Assembly: GCA_013396525.1 (NCBI GenBank)
Contig: VWYX01001258.1
Location: 133,006-197,005 of the forward strand
From: Chaetorhynchus papuensis
Lineage: Eukaryota > Chordata > Aves > Passeriformes > Rhipiduridae
Length of the DNA stretch: 64,000 nucleotides
Reading direction: 5' to 3'
The notes under the pieces are model-generated. The model made no database searches. It had not been told where the DNA came from and was given only the letters and a program-made list of their open reading frames with translations. Shown here one piece after another: positions 39,201 to 54,200 of the stretch (position 1 is the stretch's first letter; the number at the start of each line of letters is the position of its first letter). The position numbers were made by a program, and so were the translations under genes.

Positions 39201-42200
39201 ATCTGAGAAAAAATTTTAGAACCAAGGTAGTAAGTGATATGAAATAGAAATTAAATAATTAGGGCATCAGCTCAGAAAAGTGATGGTTCAGAGGTATAAT
39301 AATGATACACAAAATCATGAATGATGTGAGGCAGGTAAACAGGGAATAGTCATTCATTATTTCTAACAGTATAATAACTAATTAAAATAGCAGGCAGACA
39401 GCTTCAGAGTGACAAAAGACACATTATTTTTACACACGTCATAATTAAATTTTGAAACTCAACACTTTCAAGTCAGCTGGGTTTGTGGAATAAAGATCTG
39501 TAAAGAGACGTTGGACAGGAGCTCTGGTTCAGAACTGGGGAGCAGTAACTCTCTGGGAATGTTCCTCTTTGGTACTTTGACTCTATGTATTCCTTCATGC
39601 TTACGACAGAATTTGGGTGCTTGGCTCCATGCACCTCTGGTCTGTCTCCAGGCAGCTATAACAATAGAGAGTTATGGAGGAGGAAAATTATTGACAATAC
39701 ATTTACGCATATAGGGCCAGGGCCTCAAAATGAGGCCAAATAAAATAACTAAGGCATGAATTCCTATCTACTAGAAATCTAAATGTATGCAAATATAAAT
39801 ATTTCCTTTATTTTGTGCCCACAGTAAGGAAAAGGAGAAAATGGACAGACAGGCAATTAACAGGGTCTTAAATGCCTTGGAAATATTCAAGATTGGTACA
39901 TCAATTGAAATTGGAATGGTGCCAGCATAAGGGAGGTGACTATGGCTTTGATAAATTTTTCTCTGAAGGCAGTTTCATTATCCTTTCAGGCACCAGAAAA
40001 TTACTATTTTCCCTCATGGAGGAGATGATCTCCTGTGGAAAGTGCAGTGATTCCACATTTTCTTCTTTTGACTGGGGAACTCATAATGGTCTAGGAGGAT
40101 AGCAATTATTCCCATAAGCCTGCAGATCAAGGCACCCAGCAGATCAAGTGAAAATAAACAGAAAGGAAGTTGTAATAAAAAGCTATTGCTAATGATTTGT
40201 GTGGAATCTGCAATATGTATTAATATTTTCTGTTTCCCCCTTCTGGGCATGACTCAGTAGGAGCCCTTCAGTGACATTCCCCTGACTATCTTTTTACAAA
40301 GGAAAGAGAATTTGAAATGGAGAAAAGATTATGTTTTAATCTGTGACTTTGCAATATGCTGGCACAGAGATCTGATGCTCAAAGGCTGTATCTTGCTCTA
40401 AAACACTATGAAGGGGTTTCTGGTCTAACAAAGCTAATCTTTGCACCTTAAGCTTTTGATTCACACTTTTATAAAACTGCCTCTTAGATTCTTAGATTCT
40501 TTTAATCAGTGGCAGACAGCTTTTGAAAGAGAAAAATAATGGTTACGTACAGGAGCTGGCAGGAGTTTTCCCAACTCATCAGGCCAGATGCTGTTCTGCA
40601 CGTTCAAAGGGAGCAGTGAATGCTTGCCACCTCTGGCAACTGGGGCACTTTTATTTAGGTACCCTTTAGACAGAAAAATGTGACATTTGTGGGTTTATGC
40701 TGTCTCTGTTTGCTCTTGCATCTGTCCAGCAGGATCTGAGGGGCAGTGCTTTCCTGCCACTCAGTGATGCCCCGAGGCTTTGCTAGTTGACAGAGAAACT
40801 GGAAGACAAAAAACAAAAGAGAGTGAGATCACAGAGTGACCTATTTTGTTAACAGCAAGGAAAGGACTTGGTGGCTCAGAATCTGCAGCGGTAATTTTGG
40901 CATTCCTGCCTGAGAGGCTGTTGAGCTGATCATGACTCATGTCATTAAGATGATTTTAATGTTCAATGCCAGCTGATGAAAATTGAGGTAAGGGGAAATT
41001 AATTTTACATGCAAACTATATAAAAGCATTGGAAGTTAACTCCAGAGAGAGATCATGAGAAAGAAAATCTTGCCTGCCCTGATCTCCAGGGGAGAGTGAG
41101 AGAAACACAGCATTTTATTCAGCCATCTGGAAGGAATTAATTTGTGGTACCTTCTGTGTCTAATTCATCAGGAAAATATTGTACAAAAATGACACAGTGC
41201 ACATGAGGAACCTGATAAATGTAAAACTAAAGGACTGGAAAAGGACTGGCTGGTGGGGACCCCAGCTGCCATATGGGCAGCCCATTCCCCAGATAGTCCA
41301 GCTCCCATTTATTTGTTGTTGGGAGGAAAATAAAGGAAAATGCTGACAAAATGACTAAGAAGACTCGCTGTCTCCAAACACCATGCATTAAATCTGACCA
41401 GTTGCTCTTTCACACAAGCTCCTCACGTACAGGGGTAATCAGTCATCTCTGCTGAGCAAACAGAGACCACATGCTAACCTGGCTGGGAAACAGGCTGACT
41501 CAGGGGAACGTCGCACCCTTGGAACATCTCAATAATATTTACAGAACCAAATCCACATTGATTATCTACAGTTGCAGGGCTTGGCTGCCAAGGTGGGTCT
41601 TCTTTCACCAGTACCTCTGTGGTGTTGATGAACATAAAAGGCCAAGGCATTCACAGCTCTGCAGGTGCCTTTGCCTCTTGCCCACCAGTGTGGGGCATCT
41701 GGCAGGACTTCAGACATGCTGAGCAGCTGCAGCCCCCTCAGGCTGCCCAGAAAAAGCAGCTGGAAAAAGCTTGTGATTTCCATACAGTTTTTTTCTTGAC
41801 ATTGACTACTGCAGGTTGGCAGCCGCCAGCTGATTTCTTTCCAGTGAGATTTTAGGCATCTTGACACTTCTATAAACAGTGCAGAAACACTACAGAAAGT
41901 CACCAGGACTCTTGTTACTTCCTGGAGCACGGGTTTCCTTCACTCAGCTGAAGAAACAATTCTTCTTGGTCCCAGAGAAAAGTCTGAAGTTAAAATGGGG
42001 AAAAGCCACTGGGGCAGCTAAACCCAGTCCCACATCCTGCCCCCAGGCCGATTTCAGACTTGAAAAAGAAGCGGTGGAGTTTGCTGTGTTCCTGGGTAGC
42101 CCCTGCACACTCAGACCTCAAACAGCTGCAGCATGTGGTTATATGGACGTTGTGTATGTGCATCTTGGCAGAATTCATCTTCTGGTGCCACAGCCTCAGT

Positions 42201-45200
42201 ACACTGTGATCACATCAGGAGTTGCTCTGGCAACAAGGGTTGTGTTGGGAGACACAGAATGGTTTTCAAGCCTCCTGGGAGGAGGTTTAGAGGGGGTTTT
42301 TTTGCCACTTGGGCTCTTTTCTGTTGAGAGATAAGGAGAAGGGAAAATCCTTGCCCACCAAACCACCTTGGGGCCTCCCCTGGGGGATTCTCTGGGTTGC
42401 TCTACTGAGAGCACCAGACATGGTGGTCATCCAGGAGCTTCCACAGCTGCAATGCAATGTGCTTGGCCCCAGAACTCTCTACCCCCACCCTGTATTTCCT
42501 GTGCAGGAACCCTGAGAGGGACAACACTGAGGTTTTGAGGCAGAGCAGGCTTGGCTGAGAAATCACCTTGTGATGGAGCAATGCTCAAAGAGCCACTTCT
42601 GCTGGACTTCTCACCTTTCCATGAAATCAGTGGTGCAAAGGGTTCAACATACTATGGAGAATTGATTTCTTTGGTTTTTTAAATACCTTTGAGATTTTTT
42701 GGCTAATAATTTCTATGCTCAGGCTCTGCTGGAATATTGGTAGATTTTGTACATATGTGGAAATTTGAGATAAATTAGTTCTGTGTGCAAAGAGAGGAGA
42801 CAAATATCTTTAGCCAATTTTATTTAAGAAGTTTGGGGTGTTTTTTTGACTAGTCTTCCTGACAAAGCTGTTGGGAATAAAATGCTGAAATTTTTAGTAG
42901 AATTTTCTCCATGTTATGCTGAATTTGGTAGCTATCTGCATGAGGTACAACTTTTTCAAAGTCATGTGGAGTGCATGAGATACACAGGTTAAGAAAGCTA
43001 CCCTGCGCTTCATAAACTGCTAAATGATGTAGGAGAGCCCGAAGAGCCGGGAAACACAGCCAGAACACTCATTTCATGTGCAGCTCCCTCCCACAGAGCC
43101 TTGCTTGTGCGAACAAGCCTCTTCTATGACCTGCTCTGCTGTTCCCAATGCTGCTTTTATCCTTTGAAAGCATTAATTATATCGTTTCTGGCGCCATAGG
43201 GCTAGATGCCCCAATAACCAGGGTTTTTCTTTTTTAACCTTCTGTTTCTTTCTATCCCAAAGGATGAGCTGGCTTCAGAAGATTTCAAATGAAGAGAGGC
43301 AGCAGCAGGAAGCAGAAGTCACAGGAGCTAATCCAGCGTATCACTGTCACAGCTACTCACAGGCCTATGAGAACAGAAAGAGGGAGCAGCATCAAGCCAG
43401 GAGGAAGCTCTGTGTAGCATCAGTAATTTGCACCTTCTTCATGGTTGCTGAGATAACAGGGGAGTATGTGTGTTCAAAAAGAGCCCAGTCAGGTGCCCAG
43501 CACAGCCACATTCTTCCCTTCACTCAGACTGCAGGGACCCTGGTGACAGGAGTGAACCCACCTGGCATTAAATAACTCTCCTTTGACCCTGGTCATTAAA
43601 ATAATTGGGAGGGGAAAAGGGTTTAAGTGAAATTGTCAAAATATTTTCATATATTCATTCAAGGATTGCATCTGAGTAGGAATACAAAGATAACTTAAGA
43701 GTCTGAACTGTTCTTCCAGGTCTTAAGCTTGACTAGAAGTGCATGTCTTAGCATCATGTCACAAAAGGTTTCCAATAAATTGGGTTACATTCTGTTTAAA
43801 AGATTAAAAGATTTTACGTATTTATCCAGGCCAATGAGACCTCAGCACTGATGGAGGCTGCTAGCAGCAGGATCTGAAAATAAATGCAAGAGTCTTTACA
43901 AAATCCAGGGAAATCCAGGGCCAGGTTTGCCATCTGTTTTTCTACAGTTAAGTCAATGTATTTATATCAGGGCACGTTTATCTTTTAAATTGGCCTGCTG
44001 GTGTGTCTCTGGATCAATGGAAGATTATTCCCCTACATAATTAGCTTTCACTTCTGGACCCACCCTACAATATCCAATATAAGTATTTGGCTTGCTCATA
44101 GAGCATCAGGTTTCATTTTGTCTCACTGATCTGCTCTCTCCATGGATTCTGTGATATTTATATCCACCTGATAGTTCCTGGTTCATTAATTTGCCCTTCT
44201 CTGCAGTGAGCTGAGGTAAGGGAAGGCATGAGGAATCCCACAGACTTTTGCCATATGTGTTCCAGCCAATGTAACAAAAATCAGCCAGGAAGGCCTCTGA
44301 AACCCATATTTTCCCAGCTCAGACATCTCTGGAGCCCCATGAACATGAAACAGAAAGGCTTTGTCTTCCCCACAGGTGAGAAGTGGAGGCACTGACAGAG
44401 TTGCTGAATTTCTGCCTTCTCCCCTGACTGCCAAACCCAGCAGGGACTTCTCCAACTCTTCCCTCCCACGTGCTCCCTCTGCATGAAGCCCCGTTGTTTG
44501 TAGGTCATGTGCATTTCCCCCATGAAAACCGGTGCATGCTGCTAATCCCCATGCAGTAATTTCCAGTGCCAGAAGTAATGCATTATTAACAAAACCATAT
44601 GATCAGTAGGCTTAAGTTTGGTGAATGCATCTATACTGGAGGATAATTGGAAGGACAGATGATATGTTAACTAAATGTTTCGTTTTGCTTAATGAATCAT
44701 GCAGCTTTTTTGCAGTGACAGCTTAAGTAACAGGCTTGAAGATCATTTTGCTTCAGACCATTAAACTTTGACAAACCAGTTATTAACTGCAGTTACAGAC
44801 AGCTCTCTGTGGAGATTTTTGTAATTATGAACCATACATTTAATTTTTTTAATCATTAGGCAAGACTGCTGTGCCTGATGATTGACCATTGAGTGACTGA
44901 CAATTTCTACTGCTTGTGGTCTATAAAGCTATAAACATCCATTATAGGGAATGGTAAGTCTTAAAGGCCACTTGTTGGCAGTATTGATAAAAAGCTGGAA
45001 AAGCCTATAGCTATTACACAGATTTTACTCCTGAAGATAAAGAATATCTTCTCATCCCCTCCTTGCCCTCTAAGGGCAAACAGCTTCATGGGCATTATTA
45101 TGCTAAACAGAAGAAACAAAGCTGCATCACTCTCAGAGAGGCTGAGAAGTTGCTCTTCTTTGAATGCCTAGATTTTTCCGTGATATTTTTTCTCAAAACA

Positions 45201-48200
45201 TCTGTGCTGGCCATTACTGCTTTCCCAAACAGGGCACTGCTGGTTGAGCCTGATACATCACCAACTCCCTTTGAAAGACAATTATCTTCTGTTCTTCTAA
45301 GGCAGATCCATCACAATTTCCATAGACTTGGAGATATCAGTCAGACCAATACCACCCTGTGTGGAGCTCAGATATGAAAGTGCTTTCCAATGACTTTTGG
45401 TGGTTAAGGACCAAATGCGGATTTCAAAGTACTTCACTTCCATCTGGGCAGTAGAAAGAAAGACAAACCCTGCATGTGGCCTTATGTCAGAGCAGAACAT
45501 AAAAACTTGATCAGTGAGACAATTTGCTAAGTTAAGCAGACTGAATCTCTGAAGCTCACCTGAGGCATTAGTTATGCCAGAAATACACAAAATAAAAATT
45601 TGCAAACATTTTTCGAAGACAGCATGCTAGAAGCAAACTTTTGAGATGCTGTCCCACAGGACATGGAAATAGAGTATATAAAAGGCAATAGGGTTTTGCC
45701 CACAGCTTGTGATCTACGTATTTGTTTGCTGAAAGATACCCGGTGCCTGGCTTGTTAACATCTGGGCACTGCCAGACAAGCCTTCTTCCCCCTGCTAGGC
45801 ACAACTGCCTCCCTCTTGAGATAGTTACCCTGCAAACAGTGAAAGTCTAAGAGATGTGCTGTGACCAAAAAGTATCTGCGCATTTATACTTGAGCATGTG
45901 CTGGGAAATACTTATTCTGATGAATTTTTCATTTTACTGCAAGGAATGAGATGCCCCCAAATTCTGCAGACATGCTTGCTCCCTTTTGGGAAGTAACTTT
46001 GGGCAAAATTCTGCGCTGAAAAAATTTACTGTGTTAGGTACTCTAATCTAAAATATGCATAGAGGAGGAAATTAAACAGACAGTCCATCCTGCTGGCACG
46101 AAAATGCTCCAACTATAAGGAAACAAGACATATATCTACATGTCCTTTTGGCACTGGTATGCTGCCAAAGATTTGAATGAGACATTTTATGATGTTTTTC
46201 AGGTTTCATTGATTCTCATATGGGTTGTGGTCAGGAGAAATTAGTGAGCTGAAATTAATTAAATGACCGAAGAATGAAAATGTATTGCCAAATGCAGAAA
46301 CTAGGTGTTTTGGCTCTATTATTTCACATTTCTACTCTCCTACATTTGCACTCTGATGAAAAGACTCCCCTGCTGTAATGAGTTGGAAGGACAGTGTCCT
46401 GCCTGGGATCCTTGTCTTCTCCTGCTGCCACCAGCAGCTGGGGCAGTTTAAAGCAAACTTTTAGTTTATTTGGATTTGCCTTTAGCCCTGAGACATGGTT
46501 AGAAGAATTTGGCAAAATAATGACATTTGGTTTATTGAGTAAAAGAAATGTGAATTAAAATAACCCAAAATGTTTTGAATTTGGTGGGGTTTTTCTTCAG
46601 AATCCACATAAATCCAAACCTCTACAGAGTAAAATGATATTCAGCCACATTTTTTGAGCTCTGGCAGGAAAATTAAGTCATGCATTACAGATTCAAAATG
46701 ATAGATTAGTCCTGAGAACAGAACATTTTTCTCTACGCCCTCACTAAAATGCTTGATTGCTTATCACAGTTCTTCTACTGGGACCTTTCCATTTACTCCT
46801 GTTTTAGTGTTGCCTGTGACAAATAAAGAGTCAGACAGCAGGAAGAACATGCATATTTTCCTGTAACAAATAGGAAATGAGTCCCATAAGCTAGGTCTCT
46901 GAGCTGTTGTACATACATAAAAATATCGGTATTCTGTGAAAAAATAGTGGGAGGATACTGGAAATGTGATTCCTAATATGGCTTTTCACAAAAAAATCAG
47001 ATATTAAAATAGTCAAACAGTCCAATAGTAATATAACTACAGAATAAATGTATCACAACTCTTATTGTTCTTAGGTCTCTCTCTAACAAAGAAATCTGGC
47101 TTATGTATTTCTGTTAATTCACAACTTTCACTGCTTGAATGAGGTACAAAATGAAATTATCTTTGAAGAGGTTTGGGTCTTGCGTATGATGACTGAAAAT
47201 AGTGTTCCCTTTGATTGTCAGCAAAACAGGTCTTGAGTTTGATGTGGTTGGCTCAAACTTCTGACCAGAGCTGTGATGTGGCCGCGTGTTTCACACAGGT
47301 GGGCAGATCGCCGGGAGCCTGGCGGTGGTCACCGATGCGGCACACGTCCTGGTGGACCTGACAAGCTTCCTGATCAGCCTCTTCTCACTGTGGCTCACCT
47401 CCAAACCTCCTACCAAACAGCTAACCTTTGGGTGGCACCGAGCAGGTAGGAAACATGTCACAGCATGAACATGGGAAAGGGAAGTTATCATAGCCAGGGA
47501 CTGGAGACCATGCTGATGTCCAACACAGGTCTGCAGGCATTGAGAGACAGTGCACTAATGCTCCCACAGCTCTCAGCACACAAAACTGAGAGACTGTGAT
47601 TTTCAAAGAGGCATCTCTTACTTAAAAGCATGTCTTTCAGTTCATTATTTACCATAGTTTTAGGCTGGTGCTAACTTCGGTTGAAATAACAGCGACTTCT
47701 TTCAGTGACTTGAGTGTGTGGAGGACTGAGCTCTCAAGTTTCTATAAAAGCAACAGTAACCATAAAAATGAGGGATTGCTCCACTTCTAAAGCAAATGAT
47801 TAAATTATTTTAAAAAGTCAACAGTGTTACATTCATAGAAAAGTGAGATCCTTTAACATTTACTCTTTTCTAGATTCTCTTCTTTCATATCTCTTTATCA
47901 CTGTTGGTTTTTATCAGATGCAAACACAGGCAGATTCTTTAAGTACTCTGTCCTCAACCTAAAACAATAATTTTACAGATGATACCTAATACCAAAAGCC
48001 TGACAATTAAACACAAGTGTTTTTATAAAAAACCAAGACACTAGCAAAATATTAACCATGAGAATAATTTTCTGGGAGCATGAGTCTGTTCGAGATTTAG
48101 ACATGTAAATATCAATGCCTACATATACATGAGCACCTTTAAGCACAGGGTCCAGGTCTCTGATACATTCAGCAGAAATCTTGACTCCACTCAGCCTCCT

Positions 48201-51200
48201 AAACATGGAAGTCCAGTGTTACATCTCTAGGATGTTTGAAGTTTATGCATGGGAATGGCAGCCATTGCACAAGACCTATAGGAGACTGCACAGGGTGCCA
48301 AGCACAAGACCAGAGCATGCCGAATGTGACCAGACACTCACAGTTAAGAAACCAGAATTTGTTCCCAGTCAGTCAATGGAGCAGGGAACTGTGTCAATCA
48401 CCATTAATTTGATGTCCATTGTCCACAGGGGAAGCTTAGACACTTAGCTAATGCCTACAGGAAGACAATTTAGTTGTCTCTAAAAAATTTAGTTTTGTCT
48501 GAAAGTGAATCTCATGCTGGATGTCTCAGGGCTCAGTTTTGTTGCTTATATGTACATGATTTGTGCTGTTTGAAATCCAGTTGCCACTCTGGAAGTCTGT
48601 GGGTCAATTACACACCTTGTGTCAAGCCACACATGGAGGTGTCAGTGTATCTCAAATGACTCTAGACCCCTGTGCACCTGAACCAAGGACTCAGAGGATA
48701 AATGCTTCAAGGATATTCAGTAGGAAGGTCCAGAACTCAGATGTCCGTAGGCCAAGGCTGGTTGTAGCTGCAGAAGTTACCAGGGAAGACATGCCTTGCT
48801 CATCCTGTCTTTCTGTAGCTCCCTGAGTGTATTCTACCAGCTCTGCTGGAAACAGGCTGCTGGGTGAGTGGGAGGTCCAGTATGGCTCAAGCATGGCTGG
48901 CATTGTGTAGACAGCACACAGCTGAATTTTGCAGCCTTAGTAAACTATTACTTAACATCAGTTGAGCCACCATTACTTTTTATGTTTATGATCTCTTAGC
49001 CCAGAGGAAAAAAAAGTGAGACACCTCTCTTGCTGATGTGGACAGGTTCAGCCACTTTATGTAACTTCATCCTCTGTCTGAACTAAATAATTTTTGTTTT
49101 GTCATTACAATGCAGAACTTCAAAATCAATCCTTTATTGTCTTTTTATCCTGGTAGCAAAGAGAGCCTTGCATCAGAAGTTAGAAGCTATTTAATTGCAT
49201 TCCACAGTTGTTATCCTGTTTCTTGCTTAGTGTCCTGGCTATATTTTCAGTTTAATATGCAGGTGTGTACCTTAATAGAGTAGCTGAGGGCAGTCAGGTG
49301 GCAAAGTCACTCTTCACTGACTACCAAGGTCTTGCAGGTGCAGCCCTCCATGTCACTGGAAGCTGTTTCTTCGCTGCTTCTGTCAGACTGATAGATAATG
49401 TCACAGAAAGACTCTGTAGCAGTGCTCAGGTTTAGCAGAAGCCATCTGAGCCTCCTGCCCTCCATGCCAAAGCAGGGCAGCTACTTTCAGCAACACAAAA
49501 ACACAATATTGAATAAGACTGATAGTGTGAGCGAAACTATTTCCAGGTACAAAAACTCTCTTGCACCCTAATTTCCCTCAGCTGTGACTCAGATCCCCAC
49601 ACAATCCTACACTATTGTTTGCTGTGCTCTGTTAGTGCTAGTAGTTCTGAAAAAAAGTAACTCAGAACATCTCGAGTGAAGTATTTAGTGCTGCTGAACT
49701 GGTCTGTAAGCTTAACTAAACTTCTGCTAAGATAGGCCATTGAAAAGTAATATGTAAAGATATGCTGAGTGTGTTCACAAGAGCTCTTGGCTGCTTTCAT
49801 GCCAATGATAGCACAGCCATCAACACCTTCAGCTAGGCCAAGTTTGTAGGGTTTCAGCCTGTAACTTGCAGAAAAAAAAAATGCATTATTTTTGTTTGCT
49901 TCTATCTACTTTTAGGCAAAACTAGATTCCCTTCTCGGTGCACTTTCGTTTACTATTTGCCAGTTTTAGGCAAAACGGTTATTTGATAAGACTTTGCAGC
50001 CTGCAAAAGGGGTGATCCTCATAAAATTATATTAAAAATCATGAGCTGTTTTAATGGATTGTCAGTGCAGGTCTGTGCAAATGCTTTCTGGCTCTCTACT
50101 GCCTTTTGATTTACTGTGAGCTTGCATTTTCTTTGGTATTGTCTTGGTTGTGCTCATTTACCCATTCAAGTCACATGGCAATTACTTGTCCCACATCCTA
50201 TTAAAAGCATGCTGCACGTTCTTATGCACTTCCCTGGACCTCTCCTATAACAGTGCAATAAAAGGTGGCCTTGGGGACTGGATTTATTTGAGCCCAACTC
50301 AAAGCCAATAGAGACAAAATTAAATTTTGCTACCCCAGGGAAAAAATAACTTCTTTTGTTCTCATCACAGCTGGTGGCACAAAAATGATTTTGTGGCATT
50401 GGCAGGATGAGTTCCAGGATAAGTTTTGCTGACAGGACCTTGTTGGGGGCTGCTACTGTCTTTCTGAAGTGTGAGGTGGTGAGACGTGTGCAGAAACAGG
50501 AGGCTAATGGAGGGGGATTATGGCTGACAGTGGGTTTGGGTGAGCTGTGCCTCTCTCCTTCCTTCAGACCTCTGCTCCTGTGATGAAGATAATCTTGGTG
50601 GGGGAGGAGGGCTGGTCTTTGTGGGTTTCACACCACACTGTCAGGGCCTGGCAAACTCCTTTTGCTCCTCCCAGGACTCCCCAAATGATCTTTTATATCT
50701 CCCCAACTTCTTAGAACGTTGCATGAACTCAGCACTGGAAAGGGCACAACAGTAGGAGCAGGGTTAGGCCACCACATGCATAAGGCTGCCCTGGATAGCC
50801 ACTGGGTTTGCTATGAGCAGAAAGGAGGTTGGCCCATGCTTTGTGAGCATCAAGACTGCCAGCATACACGAAGCAGCTCTGCTGGCTGTAAAGCTCACAA
50901 ACCTGGAGCCATTATCATCAACCTCTTATAATTTCTTGCGTTCTTATTCTGACTGTTAAAATCAGATTGTTTTAATTCCAGAAATTCTGGGAGCTTTGCT
51001 GTCTATGATAATTGTTTGGATGGTGACAGGTGTGCTGACATATTTGGCTTGCATGAGGCTGCTACACCCAGATTACGATATTGATGCCACAGTGATGCTC
51101 ATTACCTCTGCTTGTGCCATGCTCGCCAACATCCTGTAAGTTATTTTGCTCTCCTCTCATATGACATTTGAACCTTGGACCTGCTGCTGTTATTCAATAA

Positions 51201-54200
51201 AAAAACTATAGAGAGATAATGGCCTCAAAAATATTAAGTGCTTATGAGTTCCATGAGGATATGAACTGGGGTCAAAACGAGAGGTCCTGCTTCTCACTGA
51301 AAGCTGCAGTTGCTTGCCTCCTTTCTGTTAGCTGCCACACTGGGAAGGCAAATTATGAATGTACAAACCCCAGGAAAAGATTATTCTTCATCTCACTTTT
51401 TATTAGATGTCAGAATATTCAAGAACTCTATAGAAAATGAGGCCTCATTAATTACCCCATTCACAGATTTTCTTGATTATGCAAACCACTGAAAACCTAG
51501 GAATTACCTGCTCAGCCACTCTGCATTTCTACTTAATGTGTCAGATTTTACTGTTCAGCATTCAGGAGTGAGAGGGGTGATGATGTGTATGACCTCACTG
51601 CTTTCAGGGAAGCAATACATCCACTGATATTTGCAGCTTTACCTCTCTTGCAGACTCAGCCTGATTCTGCACCAGACTGGCCATGGGCACAGCCATGGGG
51701 TACGAGCCAGGGAACGTGTGTCAGCCCCTCTGGAAAAGCCAGCTCTGAGCAATGCCAGCCTGCGGGCAGCCTTTGTGCATGCCATTGGAGATCTGTTCCA
51801 GAGTGTTAGTGTGCTAATTAGTGCACTTATAATCTTCTTTAAGGTTGGTTTTATTAGTTCATGTGCTTTCCTTGCAATCAAGGATAAGTTCTATTTTCAC
51901 AGCTTTGTGACACTAGGTACTATGTAAATATTTCCTCTGTCTTAATCATACACATTGTAATTGTGTCAAAGAGAATTATTCTTCTTCTTGGGAACTGAAA
52001 TAACTGTTGAGAGTGTAACCCTTGCTTCTTGGTGTTTCAACTGGATGCTTTGGTGTCTCTCCCTTTCTTCGTCTATAGCACCTTCATTCCTGTGCTGAGG
52101 CTCTCTAACTGGCAAAGGAGGCCAGCACTCATTCTGTACTAGATGAATGGAATATATTATTCTTTCATGTTAACTAATTAAAAATGATAATAACCAAAAA
52201 TAGTGAAATTAACAAAGTGGTGTGTTCATATTTTTCTAGCCACAGTACAAAATAGCTGATCCAATCTGCACATTTGTGTTTTCCATCTTTGTTTTGGCAA
52301 CTACCATCCCAATTTTAAGGGATATTTTGGCTGTGCTAATGGAAGGTAAGACCTGATTCCAGAATCAATACACTTATGATTTTTTTTCTGTTGCTTTAAC
52401 TCCATAATGCTGAAAAAAAGTGTAATATCACATTTCTGAATCAGTTTCTGATGTTCTCGAGATTCTGATCATACATTAAACCTAATTCCAATTTTAATCA
52501 AAACTGTTTTCTACCATTGCATTAGGTTTACACATATGCCAGTTTTTGTAAAAACCAGTGTACTGATGTTTTGCTTATGAGCTCTGAGTTTCTTTGTTTG
52601 TCATATGTGTAGCATTTCTTTCAATCACCCCTTTGGCATATGAGATGCCTACTCACCTTGTTCATTGTGTATTTCCTTTACCAGTGTGAAATACAAGTCT
52701 TTGCCAAGAAAAAGTGCTTTGACTGTGCTTTGAACTGTGTCTGTGAAATAGGCTGAGTGCAAGAAACAGAAGTTTAAAGGATTTTAAGTTGCACCAGTCC
52801 AGAAAAACAAGCTCTTGGAGCTTTCCAGTTGTGTTCAAGTGCATGGGAATAGACAATTCTCAGCACAGCAGCAGCAAGAAGAGCCAGGCTTAGCAATATT
52901 TAATCCTGTCAGCTGTGGGCCTGAGTATTTGATTTGCAAGGCCAAATGACTTGAACAGTCACGGATGCATGTTTTTGCCTTCCTCACATTGAATAATATA
53001 ATGCAAACTCTTTCTCAGCTATGAAGACATGAGGATTAAAGGGAAAAGTAGCTCTAACAGTGCAGGTTTTGAATGGCTACTCAGTGTGACTGCCTGGGTG
53101 GCTATTTCTTCTTTCACTTGCACCTACTGCTGTTTCAAGAAATAAAATATCCAATATTGTTACAGTAGTCTCATTCTAGGGTTGGTTTGCTTTCAGTGAT
53201 TGTGAGATAGAGATACTTCCGTGTAGAAGTGTACCTAGACAAGAGTGCAGCAACTGACTGTATTTTGGCTGCCAAAATATCAGATCTCTTGATTACTGGA
53301 AAAAAAAATCCAATTACCAGGAAGGGGGAGCAACCCTTGACACTCAGGAGTCTCTTTCTCAAAGCAGCGACTCCCAGCTTTGCTAAGCACTGCTGACATG
53401 CCAAAGTCAACAGTGCTCTGTTCCCCTCTGACCCAAGCCCACTGTCCTCCTGAGCACCTCTCTAGGGATTTTCCTATCTCCTAAGCAGCATATTCTGCCC
53501 AGAATTTTCTGAAGAGGAATTGGAAGCTGGAGCTGCTGTTTCAGTTTACTGATCCAAGTGGATTACGATGAGTATAGCTGTTCATGTAGGCATAGAGATG
53601 CACTCATGAAAGATGTTGATGCAAAACCAGGACATGGTCTGGCTAAATAGCTCACTACCCTATGTAAACTGGACACTCAGATTGTCCCCTAAGACATGCA
53701 TGAGTCTCAGCCTTCCATGGAGAAGTTTAAAACAAGGGATAGGATTCAATAGCACAGTGAACTCTGAAATAGATGGGCTTTCCAAAGCCTTGAATACTTT
53801 TATAAAAATGATGCGTCTAAGTGAATAAAGGTTCATGATTCATTTTCCTCTATGGATCATCATTCTTGTCCCTTAAAAATATCAATTTCTCCTTTTCAGG
53901 AACATCAAAAGGATTTGCTTATGATGCTGTAAAAGCAAGAATTTTAGCAGTGGAAAAAGTGGAGTCCGTTCACAACCTTCATCTTTGGTCTCTGACCATG
54001 AATCAAACTGCTCTCTCTGCTCACATTGCCACAGGTCAGTAAATTTCTGTAAGCAGGGAGTAACTATTCAGCTGCTGTCTAGTAAAGGTCAGTCTTTCTT
54101 GATTCAGATTAAACTGACTGTATATCTGTTGCTTGTCAAAAAAATTGTCGTCGTTTTGTTGGGAAAATAAAGCCAACAATAATAACAAATAAAGCTCTCA

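Larger units (their letters stand above)
51136..53899 (+). other. SLC30A8: SLC30A8 introns 4-6 (between exons 4 and 7)
   Basis: The introns are 518 bases (51136-51653), 396 bases (51844-52239) and 1554 bases (52346-53899), with GT-AG ends. Such short introns are usual for a bird gene. Nothing else is recognisable in them. Confidence 0.88.

Noticed and set aside
41879..42334. Plus-strand open frame of 151 codons in SLC30A8 intron 1
   Set aside because: It resembles no family I know and has no flanking splice sites that fit the SLC30A8 phases.
43264..43575. ATG at 43264 as the SLC30A8 start codon, with the open frame running into intron 2
   Set aside because: A strong acceptor precedes it, the ATG aligns with an internal human residue, and the tail beyond 43459 has no similarity to ZnT8.
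46259..46303. LNDRRMKMY-like peptide considered as SLC30A8 exon 1
   Set aside because: It has an in-frame stop just upstream and lies downstream of exon 2; the exon at 36185 is a far better match in order, phase and sequence.
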